A stretch of DNA of 64,000 bases from RH-AL1 sp964235705 (GTDB lineage: Bacteria > Pseudomonadota > Alphaproteobacteria > Rhizobiales > Beijerinckiaceae): the NCBI GenBank assembly GCA_964235705.1, contig CAXSDP010000004.1, forward strand, positions 49,751-113,750, written 5' to 3'. The notes beneath the pieces were generated by a model. That model made no database searches. It saw only the letters and a program-made list of their open reading frames with translations, and was not told the origin of the DNA. Made by a program: the position numbers and the translations under genes. Shown in pieces: positions 26,246-34,488 of the stretch (position 1 is its first letter; each line of letters begins with the position of its first letter).

Positions 26246-29200
26246 TGGCCACACCATCGCGCGTTCCATCCTGCGTCGGGTCGGGGGCCGAAACCTCCGG
26301 CGCGGGAGCGCGCGGCGGCGGCCCGGCCTTCTCGTCGCTCCGCAGGAAGATCATGCGCAGCGCGGGGGCGACGATGAGGAGCATGACCGGGCCGATCGTC
26401 ATGCCGCCGACGACCACGGCGGCGAGCGGCCTCTGCACCTGGCTGCCGATGCCGTGCGAGATCGCCGCCGGGAACAGGCCGACACCGGCCGAGAGAACCG
26501 TCATCAGCATCGGTCGCATGCGCTGCTCCGCGCCGCGAAACACGGCCTCTGCCACGGGCATGCCGGCGGCGCGCAGTTCGCGATAGTAGGTCAGGTTGAG
26601 GATACCATCCATCACGGCCACGCCCAGCAGGGAAATGAAGCCGATGGCGGCGGACACGCTGAAATCCAACGCGAAGAGGTTCAACGCGAGGATGCCGCCG
26701 CCGACCGAGAACGGGATGCCGGCCATCGCCAGCAAGCTGTCGCGGAACGAGGAGAACAGCGCGTAAAGCAGCAGGAGGATGAGCAGGAACGTGATGGGCA
26801 CGATGATCGCCAGGCGCGCCTTGGCGTTCTGGAGATCCTCGAACTCGCCGGCCCACACGATGCGGTAGCCGGTGGGCAGCTTGATCGTCCTGGCGACCAC
26901 GGCTTGCGCGTCGGCCACCGTGCTGCCGAGGTCGCGGCCGCGCACGGAGAACTTGATGGGGATGTAGCGCGCGCTGCGCTCGCGGTAGATGTAGGAGGCG
27001 CCGGTCTCCATCGTGATCGTGGCGAGTTCGCTCAAGGGCACGTAGGCGTTGGTGCCGTTCGGGTTCTGGTAGGCGACCTGGATTCTGCGGATCGCGTCGA
27101 TGCTGTCGCGGAACTCGGGCTCCATGCGGACCGCGAGGGCGAACTGGCGATCGCCTTCCAGCACCGTGGTCGCGGTGGTGCCGCCGAGCGCGGCCTGGAC
27201 GACCGTGTTCACGTCACCCGTGTTGAGCCCGTAGCGGGCGGTCTTGGCCCGGTCGACCCTGATGTTGAGGTTGGGCTGACCCTCGACGCGGAAGATCCCG
27301 AGGTCGGCGACGCCGGCGACCTTGCCCATCTCCGCCATGACCTGGACGGCGAGGGCTTCCAGCGTCTTGAGGTTGGGTCCCACGATCTTGACGGAGTTCG
27401 CCCCCTTCACGCCCGAGAGCGACTCCTCGACGTTGTCCTGGATGTACTGCGAGAAGTTGAAGCCGATGCCGGGAAGCTCGGCGGCGAACTCCTTCTGCAG
27501 CTGGTCGGTCAGCACCTCCTTGGTCAGGCCCGGCGTCCATTCCTCGAGTGGCTTGAGGGGCGCGAACAGCTCGACGTTGGAGAAGGGCGAGGCGTCGCTG
27601 CCGTTGTCGGGACGCCCGTGCTGCGACACGACCGTGATGATCTCCGGGTGACGCTTGAGGATGGCGCGCATCTTGGCGGTGGCCACCGTGCCGGCGTCGA
27701 GCGAGATGGTGGGCGGCATGGCCGCGCGGATCCAGTAGTTGCCCTCCTCCAAGGCCGGCAGGAACTCGCTGCCGAGCCGCGTCGCCATGAAGCCGCAGAA
27801 CCCGAGGAACAGGCCGCCGAACAGGATCGTCAGCGTCAGGTTGGCGAGCGCCAAGCGTAGCACCGGCGTGTACACCGCGCGGATCGCCCGGACCACGATC
27901 GTCTCGACCTCCTCGATGTGCGCCGGGAGGATCAGGGACGCCAGCACCGGGGTGATCGTGAAGGTGGCGAACAGGGCGCCGGCCAGCGCGTAGGCGTAGG
28001 TGCGCGCCATCGGCCCGAAGATCTGGCCTTCCACGCCCTGCATCGTGAACAGCGGCAGGAAGGCGGTGACGGTGATCGTGGCGGTGAAGAAGATCGCCTT
28101 GTCCACCTGGAGCGCGCTGATCAGCACCAAGCGCAGCCGCGCCGTCCATCCGGGCGCGCCGCCCCCGCCGGACGCGTCCCCGCCGGACCCAACCTCGCCC
28201 GGGTTGCCCATGGTGGGATCAGGCCCCCACAGGCCGGCCCGCAATTGCCCCATGAGCTGCCGCTTGGCCGGATCGGACGATTGGAAGATGCGGAAGATGT
28301 TCTCGACGAGGATCACCGCCGAGTCCACGATGATCCCGAAGTCGACCGCGCCGAGCGAGAGCAGGTTGGCGTCCTCGCCCCGCAGGACCAGGATGATGAT
28401 GGCGAAGAACAGCGCGAAGGGGATGTTGGCGCTGACGATGAGGGCGGAGCGCAGGTCGCCGAGGAAGACCCACTGGATGAAGAACACCAGCAGGCATCCG
28501 AACACCAGGTTGTGGAGGACGGTGTGGGTGGTGACCGCGACGAGCGAGCTTCTGTCGTAATAGGAGGCGACCTTCACGCCCGGCGGCAAGGTGCCGTCGG
28601 TGTTGATCTTCCTGACTTCGGCCTCGACGAGCGGGAGCACGTCGTTGGTGTGCTGGGTCCGGCCCATCACCACGATGGCGGCGGCGACGTCGTCCTCCTT
28701 GTCGCGCCCGGCGATGCCCAGGCGCGGCACGTAGCCCACCGACACGTCGGCCACGTCCTTGATCCGGACGGGAACGCCGCTGGTTTGATTGAGCACGACG
28801 TTCTCGATGTCGTCGACGTGGTAGCCCTGCGTCAGGTCGTCGGCGCCGCCATCATCGATCAGCCCGATGCCACGGATGTTCACCGATTGCTGGCCGACCG
28901 TGATCTCGCGGCCGCCGACGTTGATGTTGGCGTTACCGAGCGCGGTGATGACCTGGGGGATGGTGACGTTGTAGGCCTCCAGCTTGCGCAGGTTCACGTC
29001 GACGTCGAACTGCTTGGTCGTGCCGCCCCAACTGTTGATCTGCACGACGCCCGGCACCGTCAGCAACCGCCGCGCCACCACCCAGTCCTGGATCGTGCGC
29101 AGGTTCGTCAGGCCGAAGTGCTTGGGCCCGACCACCTGGTAGCGGTAGATCTCGCCCACCAGGCTCGACTGTTGGATCTGGGGGACCTGGTTGCCGGGCA

Positions 29201-29558
29201 GGTTGACGTTCTGCTGCAGGTTCAGCGCCGCCTGCGTGTAGGCGGGGAAGTAGTCGATCCCGTACTTGAAGGTGACGCGCACGAACGACAGGCCATAGAA
29301 CGAGGTCGAGCGGATCGTGTCGACCCCCGGCGTCGAGTACAGGCCGACCTCCATGGGGATCGTATAATATTTCTCCATCTCCTCGGCGGACTGGCCGGCC
29401 GCTTGCGCCGTGATCTCGAGGATCACCGGCGCGGGATTGGGGTAAGCCTCGATGTTGAGCTTGAGGAAGGCCGCCACGCCGGCCGCGCAGAAGACGAGCA
29501 AACCCATCACCACGATGGCGCGGCGCGATAGACCGAAGGTGACGAGGGCCTTGATCAA
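26238..29558 (-). CDS. Heavy-metal-type RND efflux pump (CzcA/CusA family)
   Basis: The 1106-residue inner-membrane antiporter has the HME-RND proton-relay signature DFGIIVDSAVILVEN in TM4, with Asp, Asp and Glu as in CzcA. It also has the large periplasmic porter domains and typical closing helices (FISLLGVAVMDGILNL; RMRPMLMTVLSAGVGLFPAA). Substrate is probably a divalent or monovalent metal ion, but the CusA methionine relay cannot be judged by eye. After TM6 it carries an unusual Gly/Ala/Pro-rich loop (GSGGDASGGGGAPGW). The start appears to be TTG at 29558 (MIKALVTFGLSRR), with no strong ribosome site. It sits between the adaptor gene and the outer-membrane factor gene in one operon. Confidence 0.93.
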   Translation of the reverse strand: MIKALVTFGLSRRAIVVMGLLVFCAAGVAAFLKLNIEAYPNPAPVILEITAQAAGQSAEEMEKYYTIPMEVGLYSTPGVDTIRSTSFYGLSFVRVTFKYGIDYFPAYTQAALNLQQNVNLPGNQVPQIQQSSLVGEIYRYQVVGPKHFGLTNLRTIQDWVVARRLLTVPGVVQINSWGGTTKQFDVDVNLRKLEAYNVTIPQVITALGNANINVGGREITVGQQSVNIRGIGLIDDGGADDLTQGYHVDDIENVVLNQTSGVPVRIKDVADVSVGYVPRLGIAGRDKEDDVAAAIVVMGRTQHTNDVLPLVEAEVRKINTDGTLPPGVKVASYYDRSSLVAVTTHTVLHNLVFGCLLVFFIQWVFLGDLRSALIVSANIPFALFFAIIILVLRGEDANLLSLGAVDFGIIVDSAVILVENIFRIFQSSDPAKRQLMGQLRAGLWGPDPTMGNPGEVGSGGDASGGGGAPGWTARLRLVLISALQVDKAIFFTATITVTAFLPLFTMQGVEGQIFGPMARTYAYALAGALFATFTITPVLASLILPAHIEEVETIVVRAIRAVYTPVLRLALANLTLTILFGGLFLGFCGFMATRLGSEFLPALEEGNYWIRAAMPPTISLDAGTVATAKMRAILKRHPEIITVVSQHGRPDNGSDASPFSNVELFAPLKPLEEWTPGLTKEVLTDQLQKEFAAELPGIGFNFSQYIQDNVEESLSGVKGANSVKIVGPNLKTLEALAVQVMAEMGKVAGVADLGIFRVEGQPNLNIRVDRAKTARYGLNTGDVNTVVQAALGGTTATTVLEGDRQFALAVRMEPEFRDSIDAIRRIQVAYQNPNGTNAYVPLSELATITMETGASYIYRERSARYIPIKFSVRGRDLGSTVADAQAVVARTIKLPTGYRIVWAGEFEDLQNAKARLAIIVPITFLLILLLLYALFSSFRDSLLAMAGIPFSVGGGILALNLFALDFSVSAAIGFISLLGVAVMDGILNLTYYRELRAAGMPVAEAVFRGAEQRMRPMLMTVLSAGVGLFPAAISHGIGSQVQRPLAAVVVGGMTIGPVMLLIVAPALRMIFLRSDEKAGPPPRAPAPEVSAPDPTQDGTRDGVAND

Positions 29559-29679
29559 GGGGTTCGGTCCAATGAGCGGCGGCGTCCTGGCGACTGGCCG
29601 GCGGAAGGTTCACGTGCCTGGAGGGTCGTCGCGGGTGGGTTGCGCGAAGGTGGGAGCGAGAAGGTTTACACGAGGCGCC

Positions 29680-30906
29680 TCAGTTCGAGGGTCCCGCGTC
29701 GAGGACGTTGCTGACGAAGACCGCGCCGTCGGTCACCACGAGTTCACCCGCGCGTAGGCCCGAGACGATCTCGTCGACGCCGTCCTGTTGGAGCCCGACC
29801 CGGACCGTGCGCTGCTCGAAATGCCGTCGGTCGGTCGTGATCCAGGCCGTCAACGTGCCGTCCCCCTCGCGCACGACACCGCTCAAGGGCAGGCCGACCG
29901 ACTGGTGGGGGGCGCCGGTCTGGATGGTCACGGTGGCGAACATGCCGGGCTTCACCTGGTTGTCGGGGTCCTTGATCTCGGATCGCACGGTGAGGCGGCG
30001 CGTCACCGGGTCGATGGCGGCGCCGAGCACGGAGATCCGGCCGTGGAAGACCTGATCCGGCAGGCCGAACACGCGGGCCTCGACGTCTTGCCCGACGTGG
30101 AAGGCGCGCTCGTCGACCTCGCTGACGTTGGCGTTCAACCACTTGATGGTGGTGTCGGCCACCGTGTAGGGCGCCGGCGCGACGCCGGGCTGGATGAACA
30201 GGCCGGGACTGGCGTTGCGCGCGGTGATGACGCCGTCGATCGGGCTCTTGACGACGAGGGTGGGGTCGGCCTTGCGGTCGTGGACCACGTGGTCGATCTC
30301 CCCATTCTCCTTCCCGTAGATGTGCAGCGCCTGGTAGGCGGCCTGGTAGTTGCCCTCCGCCGTCTGCTGGTCCGAGATCGCCTGGTCGAGGTCCTTCTGC
30401 GCGCCGCCACCGGCCGGCACCAGCTTGCGGGCGCGCGCCAGGGCAGCCTTGGTCAAGTCATTGATACCGGCGGTCTGGATGAGGGTCGCTTCCGCTTGAA
30501 GGAGGTCGGCGCTGTCGACGGTGAACAGGACCTCGCCCTTCTTCACCGCGTCGCCCAGCTGACCGAACAGGGCGATGATCCGGCCCTGGTAGGGCGTGAA
30601 AACCTGCAATTGCCGGTCCTGGTCGAAATCGACGTTTCCGATCATCGAACTCTGGACGGCGAACCCGTGGGTGGCGACCGGCTCGATGCGGATCAGGCCC
30701 AGCTGCGACGTCGACAACTCGACGATCGCGCCAGCCGGCACTTCGCCGGGGGTGGCGGCGCGCGACTTGACCGAGTCGGTCCCGGGCTCGGAACCGATCC
30801 CCTGCTCGGCCACGGCCGCGCCGGTGCCCACGACGCCGAGGGCGCAACAAAGCGCTCCCAGCATCCCGAGCGCGCAAACCCCGTGCGCAACCCTGCCCGT
30901 CTTCAC
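29680..30906 (-). CDS. RND efflux periplasmic adaptor (membrane fusion protein)
   Basis: The 408-residue protein has an N-terminal signal (ALGMLGALCCALGVVGTG). The lipoyl/barrel-sandwich halves (VFTPYQGRIIALFGQLGDAV and VVKSPIDGVITARNASPGLF) flank a helical hairpin. A beta-barrel (DVEARVFGLPDQVFHGRISV) and the C-terminal membrane-proximal domain (VGLPLSGVVREGDG) follow. It links pump and outer-membrane channel. A GTG at 30906 with GGTGGAG eight bases upstream is my start; a GTG at 30936 would add ten residues. It is the first gene of the three-gene efflux operon, 121 bp before the pump gene. Confidence 0.92.
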   Translation of the reverse strand: MKTGRVAHGVCALGMLGALCCALGVVGTGAAVAEQGIGSEPGTDSVKSRAATPGEVPAGAIVELSTSQLGLIRIEPVATHGFAVQSSMIGNVDFDQDRQLQVFTPYQGRIIALFGQLGDAVKKGEVLFTVDSADLLQAEATLIQTAGINDLTKAALARARKLVPAGGGAQKDLDQAISDQQTAEGNYQAAYQALHIYGKENGEIDHVVHDRKADPTLVVKSPIDGVITARNASPGLFIQPGVAPAPYTVADTTIKWLNANVSEVDERAFHVGQDVEARVFGLPDQVFHGRISVLGAAIDPVTRRLTVRSEIKDPDNQVKPGMFATVTIQTGAPHQSVGLPLSGVVREGDGTLTAWITTDRRHFEQRTVRVGLQQDGVDEIVSGLRAGELVVTDGAVFVSNVLDAGPSN

Positions 30907-31077
30907 CTGTTTGACTCCACCCTTTGACCCGAACACGACGACACGCGAAGGCGGTGATGGGAGATTGTGCCCATATCACGAACCCATCGCGTTCTCGCGA
31001 CACGTTGTGGCGGGAACGGGCCGGTGTCCCGTCCTTGTTGCCGGTGCGCATCGGGTGGGGCGAGGGTCCTTACCAGC

Positions 31078-32658
31078 CTAGAAGTGGAAGATGAGGTCGG
31101 TCGAGAACAGCGTGAGGTTGTGCTTCGTGCCGTTGTCGAAGGCGGACTGGTCGTAGGACTGGTAGAAGGCGAGTTCGGGGCGAAGCTCGATCGAGGGCGA
31201 GAACCAGTGCTGGTAGGCGATCGTCTCCTCCGTGTACTTCGTCGCGTAGCCGGTCCTCTGGCCTTCGGCGTCGTCGTAGAACTCGGCGCGTCCGGTGATG
31301 TTGTCGAGCGGCGTGACCTGGTAGTTCAGGTAGGCGAGCGCGCCGAAGGCCTTGGCCACGCACTTCAGTTCGCCGAACGGGCAATGGGCCTCCAACGGCG
31401 CGTTGAAGTCATAGGCGAAGGCGGTGCCGCCGTAGCCGGTCGAGACGTCGGGCACGTTGTTCTCGTACTCGTAGTAGGATTCGAAGGCCAAGTGCAGCCG
31501 GTCGGTGAACTTGTGGTAGTAGGTGAAGCCATACCACTGCAGGTTGTTGTAGCCCCAGTTACCGTTGTTGATGGAGTTCAGGCAGGGCGAGAACTGGTCG
31601 GCGCCGCTCGTGCTCTGATACTGGACGCACACGGTCGCGCTGGGCTGCGCGCCGGGGTCGCGCTTGCCCGTGTAGCCCTGGCCGCCGGTCGACGGGTTGA
31701 CGAGGCTGATGTGCTTGGCGTTCCACGGCACGGTCTCCGTGCCCCCGCTGAGCGCGAACTGCAACTGGAGCTGCCTGTTGACCTTGAGGGTGATCACGGC
31801 GCCCGTGTTGGTGTAGTTGTCAAAGGTGTAGAGCAGCGAGTGCGTGTAGGTGTAGTTGTTGGGAGCCAGCTGCGCCTCGATGTCCGGCAGGGAGATGTAG
31901 CGACCGACGCGCACGACTATGCCCTGCGCGAAATACGGCAGGTAGATCTCGCCATAGACCATCGGCATGTCGTAGCCGGTGAAGTGGTTGTGGATGACGT
32001 ACTGGTTGCTGAAGACGCCGAGCGCCGTCGTGTAACGGTAGTTCTCGCCATAGATGCCGCTGACGCGGAAGCCCCAGTCGACGTGGTCCTGCTGCACGGT
32101 GTCGGGCAGCCGCTCGACGTAGACCACCGCTTGGTCGAGCTGGGCGATGTTGGGCGTGTAGTCGTAGGCGGCGGGGTTGTTGCCGGCGTAGCCGGTCTTC
32201 GCCGAGCTGGCGTTGGCGCTGACGTCGACCCAGCCGTAGATCTGGATGTGGTTGTCGTACAGGAACTTGCCCGCCGCGCTCGTGGTGGGCGGCAGGAGCG
32301 CGGATTGCAGCGGCGTGTCGATGGAGTTCGGCAGGGTGGCGCCGATGGTGCTGAGGCCACCGACAGGCCAGTCGACGAACGGGTAAGGCGGCGACGTCTC
32401 GGGCGCCGGGGCCATGACACTCTCGGGACGGCGGCTCGGTGGGGCGTTGGGGTCCGACACGGGCGTCGCCTTGCCGAACTCGTCGGCGTAGTCGTGGTAC
32501 AGGCGCGTGAGGAACGTGTCGCCCTCCACCATCGAGCCGAACGGCGAGGCTTGGCTGGACGACGTTTGAACGGGCGACGCGGGATCCGCCGCGAGGGCCG
32601 CGCCCGAATGCACCAGAAGCGCCACGATCGCGACCCGCCCCAACATCGTCTTCATCAT
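31078..32658 (-). CDS. Outer-membrane beta-barrel protein (porin-like)
   Basis: The 526-residue protein has a Sec signal peptide (MLGRVAIVALLVHSGAALA) followed by a long barrel with many alternating aromatic strands (IQIYGWVDVSANASS, FRVSGIYGENYRYTTALGV, GRAEFYDDAEGQRTGYATKY). It ends ...TDLIFHF with the C-terminal Phe needed for BAM-mediated insertion. The pattern fits the OmpL/BBP2-like porin families. The gene precedes the RND operon on the same strand (141 bp to the adaptor start at most), so a shared role in export across the outer membrane is possible. ATGATG at 32658/32655 with AGGA upstream. A perfect palindrome lies 58-78 bp upstream. Confidence 0.85.
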   Translation of the reverse strand: MMKTMLGRVAIVALLVHSGAALAADPASPVQTSSSQASPFGSMVEGDTFLTRLYHDYADEFGKATPVSDPNAPPSRRPESVMAPAPETSPPYPFVDWPVGGLSTIGATLPNSIDTPLQSALLPPTTSAAGKFLYDNHIQIYGWVDVSANASSAKTGYAGNNPAAYDYTPNIAQLDQAVVYVERLPDTVQQDHVDWGFRVSGIYGENYRYTTALGVFSNQYVIHNHFTGYDMPMVYGEIYLPYFAQGIVVRVGRYISLPDIEAQLAPNNYTYTHSLLYTFDNYTNTGAVITLKVNRQLQLQFALSGGTETVPWNAKHISLVNPSTGGQGYTGKRDPGAQPSATVCVQYQSTSGADQFSPCLNSINNGNWGYNNLQWYGFTYYHKFTDRLHLAFESYYEYENNVPDVSTGYGGTAFAYDFNAPLEAHCPFGELKCVAKAFGALAYLNYQVTPLDNITGRAEFYDDAEGQRTGYATKYTEETIAYQHWFSPSIELRPELAFYQSYDQSAFDNGTKHNLTLFSTDLIFHF

Positions 32659-33047
32659 CGCCGTCCTGTTCGCGTCCGTGACGCCGCGATCGCGGCGGAT
32701 CCGGGTCCGTGGCGCGGCGCCGAACCGTTCGGCGCCCTCCCGCGATCAAGGGTCGGGCGAGAAGGTGTTGCCATATGAATGCTGTATGGGACCCTCCTCC
32801 CGGCCGCGATGGTGGCAATTATGGCACTCTTTTGATGGCGGTAACGAGTCCTGCCGGCCCATCGAAAGGAGCGGCGGTCCCGCCCGGTGAACGAGGGAAG
32901 CGGACGTCGCGCGGACGAAGGACGCGAAGGAACGCCGGAACCGGGGGCGGGCATTCCTCGCCGACCCGGTCGATGAACTTCCATCGCCCAGCGAACTTAC
33001 ACTCGGGAACGCGGGTCATGTCACCGGCGTCCCTCGTCGAGGAGCCA
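32659..33047. other. Divergent non-coding region with palindrome
   Basis: This 389-bp stretch lies between the porin gene (minus) and a small secreted-protein gene (plus). It contains the perfect palindrome at 32716-32736 and a GGAAC-N17-CGTC sequence at 33006-33031. No gene recognised. Confidence 0.45.
32716..32736. promoter_or_regulatory. Perfect 21-nt palindrome upstream of the porin gene
   Basis: GGCGCCGAAC, one base, GTTCGGCGCC: ten of ten positions pair. It lies in the probable promoter or leader of the porin gene and could be an operator or an mRNA hairpin. Confidence 0.5.
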
Positions 33048-33326
33048 ATGGTGTCGATGCCTAGAACGATGTCGGTCGTCGGGGCAGCCGCGATGATCGC
33101 CGCCTCCCTTTTCGCGGGACCATCCGCCCACGCGCAGGCATCGGCTGCGCCCGGTCCCGCGAGGTCGGGCGTCACGGGGCTTTCGGGTGGGGTTGGTCCA
33201 CCGCCGGTCGCGGCGGCGCGCGGCGGGCAAGGACTGACGGGGGCCGCCGCCGAGGGGCCGAGGAGCACCCCGACGGAAGAGCTCCGACGCAGCACCAGCG
33301 GCGCGACCGAACGCGGAGGCAAATAG
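33048..33326 (+). CDS. Small secreted hypothetical protein
   Basis: A 92-residue protein with a clear signal peptide (SVVGAAAMIAASLFAGPSAHA) and a short low-complexity mature part rich in Gly, Ala and Pro (GVTGLSGGVGPPPVAAARGG). I do not recognise the family. The start is one of ATG 33048, GTG 33051 or ATG 33057, all following GAGGAG. A 12-bp palindrome, ACCCCCGGGGGT at 33332-33343, lies in the 18 bp between this gene and the convergent DUF992 gene. Confidence 0.6.
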   Translation: MVSMPRTMSVVGAAAMIAASLFAGPSAHAQASAAPGPARSGVTGLSGGVGPPPVAAARGGQGLTGAAAEGPRSTPTEELRRSTSGATERGGK

Positions 33327-33344
33327 CCGGCACCCCCGGGGGTC

Positions 33345-33884
33345 TCAGTGCACGCGCCCGGTGGCACGCCGGCCGCCCGGCACGACGCCGGCGTAGATCA
33401 GGTGCAGGTAGCCGAAGCCGGCGACCGCGTTGATGGGGGCGGTCAAGGTCGTGGACCCGATGTCGGTCGTCTGCGCCGATGTTTCCCGCAGGCGGACGTT
33501 GCCGTCCGAGCCGCCAGCCAATTCATTGGCGCTTGAGCTGCCACCGAGCGAGCCCTTGAAGTCGCCCGCGAGCGGGACGAGCGCGCGCGGCGTCGACGAG
33601 AACACTTGGTAGACGAGCGTGCGCGGCACCACGGTGCCGACGTTGGCGCCGGTGATCCCGGTATAACCGGTGTAAAGCTCGATCCGCCGATCGAGGCGCG
33701 TGTAGCGGCAATCCAGGTTCCGATTAGCGGAGGCAAGCAGTTCGAAACCGCCCCTGACCTCGCACCGGAGTTCACCGGCGGGCAAGTCACCCCGCCCATT
33801 GTCGGCGCGGGCCGGGCCGTCAACGAAGACCATCATCCCACCCAGCAACGCCAAGAAACTGGTAACGAGGGACCTACGCGTCAT
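33345..33884 (-). CDS. DUF992 family secreted protein
   Basis: The 179-residue protein has a signal peptide (SLVTSFLALLGGMMVFVDGPARA). It then shows the DUF992 pattern: AGELRCEVRGGFELLASANR, LDCRYTRLDRRIELYTGYTG, PLAGDFKGSLGGSSSANEL and VRLRETSAQT. DUF992 proteins are small periplasmic or outer-envelope proteins typical of Hyphomicrobiales, of unknown function. ATG at 33884 with GGAGG seven bases upstream. Its last ~20 residues are rich in Gly and Arg. Confidence 0.85.
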   Translation of the reverse strand: MTRRSLVTSFLALLGGMMVFVDGPARADNGRGDLPAGELRCEVRGGFELLASANRNLDCRYTRLDRRIELYTGYTGITGANVGTVVPRTLVYQVFSSTPRALVPLAGDFKGSLGGSSSANELAGGSDGNVRLRETSAQTTDIGSTTLTAPINAVAGFGYLHLIYAGVVPGGRRATGRVH

Positions 33885-34143
33885 ATCATGACCTCCGTAC
33901 GTCCGCCCGCGTTGATGGAAAGCGTGACCACCGCTGCCGTGTTCTAGGTCGGTGGCAACGCGCTTCAATCGTCTTTCGGGAACGCCGCGAGGCACCGAGG
34001 GCACCAGTCGGGCACAAACGTATTTTTTAGTGCCCCAGCCAGATTGGCGGCAATCGTCCACATCGCCGTTTCATCAAGCGACATGGATCAGCCATCAGCG
34101 AACGCGCGGCTCACACGGTGCCGGCGATGTGGCGTGAAGCGAT

Positions 34144-34419
34144 CTATTTGCCGGTGGCGGCCGTCCCGCCGGAGGGCCCGCCGCCGCTGATCCGGCTGCT
34201 GGTCACGGCGGAGTTCGAACCGTTCGTGATGCCGGTCGCGGTGGATCCCTTGGTCGAGGGTGTCCGGCCACTTGCCGCTGGCTTGGATTTCACGCCGTTG
34301 ATGGCACTCCCGGCTTTCGGCGATTCGCCGCTTCCGGCGAGCACCGTCGATGAGGGGAGGACAATGGTCGCGACGATGATCGCGGCGGCTTTGAAGGAAC
34401 GGGTCATCGGAAACTTCAT
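34144..34419 (-). CDS. Small secreted Ser/Thr/Gly-rich protein
   Basis: A 91-residue protein starts MKFPMTRSFKAAAIIVATIV and has a cleavable signal ending near SSTVLAGS; the mature part is low-complexity, rich in Ser, Thr, Gly and Lys (TATGITNGSNSAVTSSRISG). I do not recognise the family. The exact start (34419, or 34407 at the internal ATG) is unclear because no good ribosome site is seen. It resembles, in size and composition only, the small secreted protein at 33048-33326. Confidence 0.5.
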   Translation of the reverse strand: MKFPMTRSFKAAAIIVATIVLPSSTVLAGSGESPKAGSAINGVKSKPAASGRTPSTKGSTATGITNGSNSAVTSSRISGGGPSGGTAATGK

Positions 34420-34488
34420 GAACGTGGCGGATGGTACATCAACGACGCGGGGTCGGCGAGGTTGCACGCGGCCCGCGCGACGCGACGC

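Noticed and set aside
33332..33343. 12-bp palindrome ACCCCCGGGGGT as a terminator
   Set aside because: It has no loop and no T run; with such base composition it may occur by chance.
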